From positions 1-20,000 of the forward strand of contig CM018915.1 of assembly GCA_009663005.1 (NCBI GenBank): a stretch of 20,000 nucleotides of DNA. Direction: 5' to 3'. The notes beneath the pieces were generated by a model. The model made no database searches. It saw nothing but the letters and a program-made list of their open reading frames with translations, and had not been told where the DNA came from. The position numbers and the translations under genes were made by a program. Origin of the DNA: Actinidia chinensis. Taxonomy: Eukaryota; Streptophyta; Magnoliopsida; Ericales; Actinidiaceae. Below, piece after piece: positions 16,586 through 20,000 of this stretch (the first letter of the stretch is position 1; each line of letters begins with the position of its first letter).

Positions 16586-18259
16586 TTAGATGCTGTAAGG
16601 AGGAGGCTTAGGAAGGTTGGTGACCATGCCACACAGCAGGGTGTTATCAGGGAGATTGTATTCGTCCCTGAGGGAGCGTGCTGGTGAAAGTACACTCACA
16701 TAAATCTGTTGTCCCAGGTATGCTCTCTCCCCCATCTCCGACCTCAGGTTCCACATTCCAGCGTTGTCCAATGTGGTCATGACCGCTGCCCACGATCCCG
16801 GGTACACCTGGATGGTGTTCCTGCTCACTGCGTCCACCAGGTTGTAGTTCTTCCTCTTATCAGGGCTCCACCTCCCCGGCTCTATTGCCACCGCAAAGAA
16901 TGAGTAGCCGTCCAAATGCCATGTCTGGATCGTCTTCTCCCTGTTCTCAAATACAATTTCCACAAAGTTACGGAAGGTGGCGTTGACCACGTTGGAGGTC
17001 ACCAGAACATTAATATTGTTATTGTCTGATTCAGGGCCTGTAGCAGGCTCGTCCTTCATGGTGTCATACTTGAACACCTTATCCTGGACTCCGTAGTACT
17101 CTGCCAACTTAAACGGGGTGGCGGAGTCTGTGTGGGAGACCCCGTTCACTGCATAACGAAGCTTTCCATCCACGCGGGCCCTCGAGTTGACGAGCTTGAA
17201 GGTGCGGGTAATGTTGATCTGACCGTAGTGGTAGGATCCCTGAGGGTTGGGGCGGGCCGCGCTGGCCGTCAGGTTCCATCGGAATGACCGGAACTGGTTG
17301 ATGGACCAGGCAAGGCCAGTTTCAGTCTCCGGTGGAGGTGGTGGAAGCTCTGGAGAAGCGGGTCCCTTTCCGTTGGCATAGTGGATGAGGGCAACGGTGG
17401 TGAGAGGCTTCTTGGTGAACCTGCTGGAAACCACCATGAAGTAGTCCTTGGGGTCTTGGTTGGCGGTGACCAGAACAGAGAAGCACTGGCCAACGTGGAT
17501 GTCAAGGGAGTCGTACACGTTCTGGACGGTGTGAGAACCCTCCATCTCAACAAGCTTCAAGGTGTGGTATTGGATCCTGAAGTTGAGGGAGGTCTTCATT
17601 CCAACATTGCAAACCCTGTATCTGTAGGTCTTGCCAGCCTCCATGGTGAAGAGGGGCTCATCCTTCTTGTAGGAATTGCCGTTGATCTGGATGCCATCAG
17701 GCCTGCCAAGGGAGCGCCCGCTGTCCAAGAGCCTCTTCAGAGATTTGTGTCCCTTGGTATACCAATCTCCCGTGAGGACGCTGAAGTCATCAGCCGGAGG
17801 ATCGAAGGGGACAGGGATGAGAAGACGGCTGTGGACTTGAAGGCCACCAATGCCACCGGATGCCTTTTGCAGGGAAGTGGTGGGGTAGTAGAAGGAGCTT
17901 CCGATCTGGTCCTTGACCTGGAAGCGGTAGGTGAAGTTGTTTCCAGGGGCGATGGGGCACATGGTACCGGGGGTACCATCTTGCCAAGAGTTCTTCCTCT
18001 GCTGAACGCCGTACCAGGTGAGAAGTAAAGGCTCGTCGAGGTTGTTGAAGACGTTGACCACAATGTTGTTGTTGGAGGTGCAGTTGATCTTAGGACCGGG
18101 GAATTGGCCGTTGATGAGGATGCCTTGCTGGGGGACTCCCAGGGGGGAGATCATCCCGTACGTCACATTCCAGTCAAAGAACAAATAAGGATCTTCGGCT
18201 TGTACCGCCACCGCACAAAGGCAAACCAAAACAGCCACGAAAGACTTGATGCTACCCAT
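16586..18259 (-). CDS. SKU5-similar (SKS/NTP303-like) secreted multicopper-oxidase homologue
   Basis: 557 residues in one exon. A signal peptide (MGSIKSFVAVLVCLCAVAVQA, in two hydrophobic halves, cleavage before EDPYLFFDW) is followed by three cupredoxin domains (roughly 30-150, 155-300, 370-520). The opening EDPYLFFDWNVTYG is typical of pollen SKS/NTP303 proteins. The copper ligands are lost: the first HxHG site is TWYG, the second site is FYYPTT, the third keeps one histidine in TWHLDG, and the C-terminal HCH region reads WNLRSEMG. It is therefore unlikely to be an oxidase; relatives act in the cell wall during pollen tube or directional growth. Six N-glycosylation sequons (NVT, NCT, NFT, NLT, NIT, NAT) fit secretion. 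There is no hydrophobic GPI tail. An in-frame ATG at 18274 adds MSQPA, but the ATG at 18259 has the better context (GCCATGG). GC content is well above its surroundings. Confidence 0.93.
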   Translation of the reverse strand: MGSIKSFVAVLVCLCAVAVQAEDPYLFFDWNVTYGMISPLGVPQQGILINGQFPGPKINCTSNNNIVVNVFNNLDEPLLLTWYGVQQRKNSWQDGTPGTMCPIAPGNNFTYRFQVKDQIGSSFYYPTTSLQKASGGIGGLQVHSRLLIPVPFDPPADDFSVLTGDWYTKGHKSLKRLLDSGRSLGRPDGIQINGNSYKKDEPLFTMEAGKTYRYRVCNVGMKTSLNFRIQYHTLKLVEMEGSHTVQNVYDSLDIHVGQCFSVLVTANQDPKDYFMVVSSRFTKKPLTTVALIHYANGKGPASPELPPPPPETETGLAWSINQFRSFRWNLTASAARPNPQGSYHYGQINITRTFKLVNSRARVDGKLRYAVNGVSHTDSATPFKLAEYYGVQDKVFKYDTMKDEPATGPESDNNNINVLVTSNVVNATFRNFVEIVFENREKTIQTWHLDGYSFFAVAIEPGRWSPDKRKNYNLVDAVSRNTIQVYPGSWAAVMTTLDNAGMWNLRSEMGERAYLGQQIYVSVLSPARSLRDEYNLPDNTLLCGMVTNLPKPPPYSI

Positions 18260-18420
18260 GGCTGGCTGGCTCATAGACTTATTATTTTAACACGTACGCG
18301 CGCACACTTTTTTTTTTCTTGATCGATCCCCAACTACGTCCTATCACGCTCTATTTTTTCATATTTTGGATATATAATATATAAATATATATATTTCTTC
18401 TTGTTGTTGTTGTTGTTGAG
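18260..18420 (-). promoter_or_regulatory. Probable core promoter and leader of the SKS gene
   Basis: On the minus strand a TATATATTTATATATTATATA tract (18371-18393) lies about 110-135 bp upstream of the preferred ATG, placing transcription start near 18340-18350. Directly upstream is (CAA)6 (18401-18418 as TTG on the plus strand) followed by AAGAAGAAA. The leader contains an A-rich tract (18308-18320). Pollen specificity cannot be read from these motifs alone. Confidence 0.45.
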
Positions 18421-20000
18421 TTGGAAGACAAGAAGAAGAACTGGGGATTGTCTTCTTCAGATGATCCCAACAGGAATTATCACAAACTTATAGAAGGGGA
18501 GTGTGTGAATTGTAACCTCTCAATCCTCCCCGCAAATTGCTCTGCGTCAAACCCTTGTCTTTTGCACCTTCCTTTGCGCCTCTCCTCTCCTTTCGTTTGT
18601 TTTTGGTTTAATTCCATTAATAAAAGACTAGGTTGGTCTTCCTTCTCTTTCTAATTATGCATGAGGATGGGATTTTTCCTCATTGTGGGTTACTACTATT
18701 ATCAGTACAACTGTTTGTAACTATATATTATTAGCTAGGGACTAGGGGCATCAGATCAATAACCGAAAATGCCACAACGTACCTTTTTAACTACTACATC
18801 TGCATACTCTTTCAGGTTTTTAGGTCACCTTACATGTTTATGCAAGTTTGACACAACCTTCTTATAGTAGTATAAAATATAAATGTGCATAATTTATATG
18901 GTAACAATGAGATAGATATGAAAAATGTTATTCTTGCAATATATATGGACAAGTGTTTGGTTTGAGAGTGAAATTCTCGTACCCTTACCATAGCATTATA
19001 TCATTAATAGAGATAATATAAAGTGGCGTAGCATGGGTGAACCCTAGGAATAGTTATGCTTTCGCGTATGAAGTTTCCGATGGCTTAACTTGTCTACCTG
19101 AAGTAGTTGCGACACACCTGCATGATTAGTGAAACCAGCTTTTTTTTCTGGTTAAATCTAGTCTAAACAAATTTATTGCATTTTGCATTAGTCTAAAAAT
19201 TTAAATATATTGATTTATTTTTCTTTAATGAGCACCTAATTCTTGAATTTTAGTTCAGTTCTCAGGCTTCTTTGAATGATGTGCTCGCTTAATAGGTATA
19301 TTGGCCAGATTCAAGTATTGCCGGCTGTGTGCTGCAACTTTTCCATTCCCTTATTCCCCTTCTCCCAAATGTAAAGCAAGGAAAATAAGATATCTCAAAT
19401 GTAAATCAAAGGTAAAATAAGGGATTCAACAGTGCCCATAAGATTAGCACCCGTAAGCTTGTGTCAATCAGGAGTATGCATGCGCTCTGTTAACAAGAAT
19501 CCCAATTCATACATTCAGCAAATAAAAAGTGAATACATGCAACGAAGGAAATATGAAGAATACATGGTAATGGTACAACAGAGCAAATATTTGTATTTCA
19601 TGTCTACACGCCTTTTATCCTATCGTGAATTGAAGGTGTTGCAAAAGTTTTTCCGAGTCTTTCATAATTAAAGGGAGAGTGGAGATCTTTGGATTTCCAC
19701 ATTGGTTGGTTGCCTTGAGCTAAATTATGAGACCCAGAGATTTATCCAAGCATCAGACGGAACAAACTTCTTCAACTTCTAAATCAAATAACAGAAAATA
19801 GCTGAGTGAACTGACCGATTCCACAATCTGTAAAGCTCATGTTATCACCATTACAAAAACTTAAAAATGCATGAATAGTTTATTTTTTCCACACTAACAA
19901 TTTTGTTTGATGTAGACACAGATGCCACCCTACCATACTGACATTTACAGCATGGCTAAATTATTTCTCCATTATTCCCTAAATTGAAACAAAGCTGGTC
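18421..20000. other. AT-rich intergenic region, no supported gene
   Basis: ORFs of 77 and 79 codons occur at 18421-18654 and 19432-19671 on the plus strand. Both begin at non-ATG codons and show no recognisable domain. The second is charged (QRRKYEEYMVMVQQSKY) and could be part of an exon of a gene beyond the window, but no splice evidence or homologue is apparent. 18660-19430 is plain AT-rich sequence. Confidence 0.4.

Noticed and set aside
17381..18028. 215-residue plus-strand ORF
   Set aside because: It is fully antisense to the SKS gene, where GC-rich codon use leaves the opposite strand open. The sequence is low in recognisable motifs.
19432..19671. 79-residue plus-strand ORF
   Set aside because: It starts at a non-ATG codon and has no domain I recognise, no splice partner and no homologue that I recall. 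Mentioned only as a possible exon of a gene beyond the window.

Overview
The window is nuclear DNA of a flowering plant. The evidence is a degenerate Arabidopsis-type telomere repeat (CCCTAAA variants) at the left edge, GT-AG introns, an AlkB-homologue 6 gene, a pollen-type SKU5-similar multicopper-oxidase-like gene, and plant Ty1/copia, Ty3/gypsy-like, RTE LINE and SINE debris. I cannot name the species.

Layout. 1-612 is a degenerate telomere-like array. 1059-13092 (+) holds an apparently intact seven-exon gene for a 261-residue ALKBH6-type Fe(II)/2-oxoglutarate dioxygenase. Exons 1-3 (1059-1487) and exons 4-7 (11939-13092) are separated by a 10,451-bp intron. That intron is a graveyard of transposable elements. 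It contains a GACAC-rich repeat broken by an AT-rich tandem repeat, a MITE-like inverted-repeat element, a hairpin, a tRNA-derived SINE relic, a minus-strand RTE LINE 3' end, a minus-strand copia RNase H fragment, and a plus-strand copia element (6848-10055) inserted inside that fragment.

Downstream of ALKBH6, 13443-14840 holds a plus-strand LTR end, primer-binding site and decayed gag. 14880-15640 looks like a minus-strand LTR relic. 16586-18259 (-) is a single-exon SKU5-similar (SKS/NTP303-like) secreted glycoprotein gene. 18275-20000 is its upstream region plus AT-rich intergenic DNA with no gene I can support.

The two host genes are not functionally linked. One is a nucleic-acid demethylase homologue and the other an apoplastic, probably pollen-expressed protein; they converge on a retrotransposon-rich spacer. 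The most informative part of the window is the nested insertion. The plus-strand copia has recognisable LTR ends, a one-mismatch 5-bp target duplication and an interrupted host frame. Its nonsense codons are mostly C-to-T or G-to-A, as expected for a methylated, silenced element. I found no convincing novel defence or biosynthetic system; the candidates most worth checking are the intron architecture, the 30-bp 5S-like repeat block and the 31-bp repeats in the copia leader.
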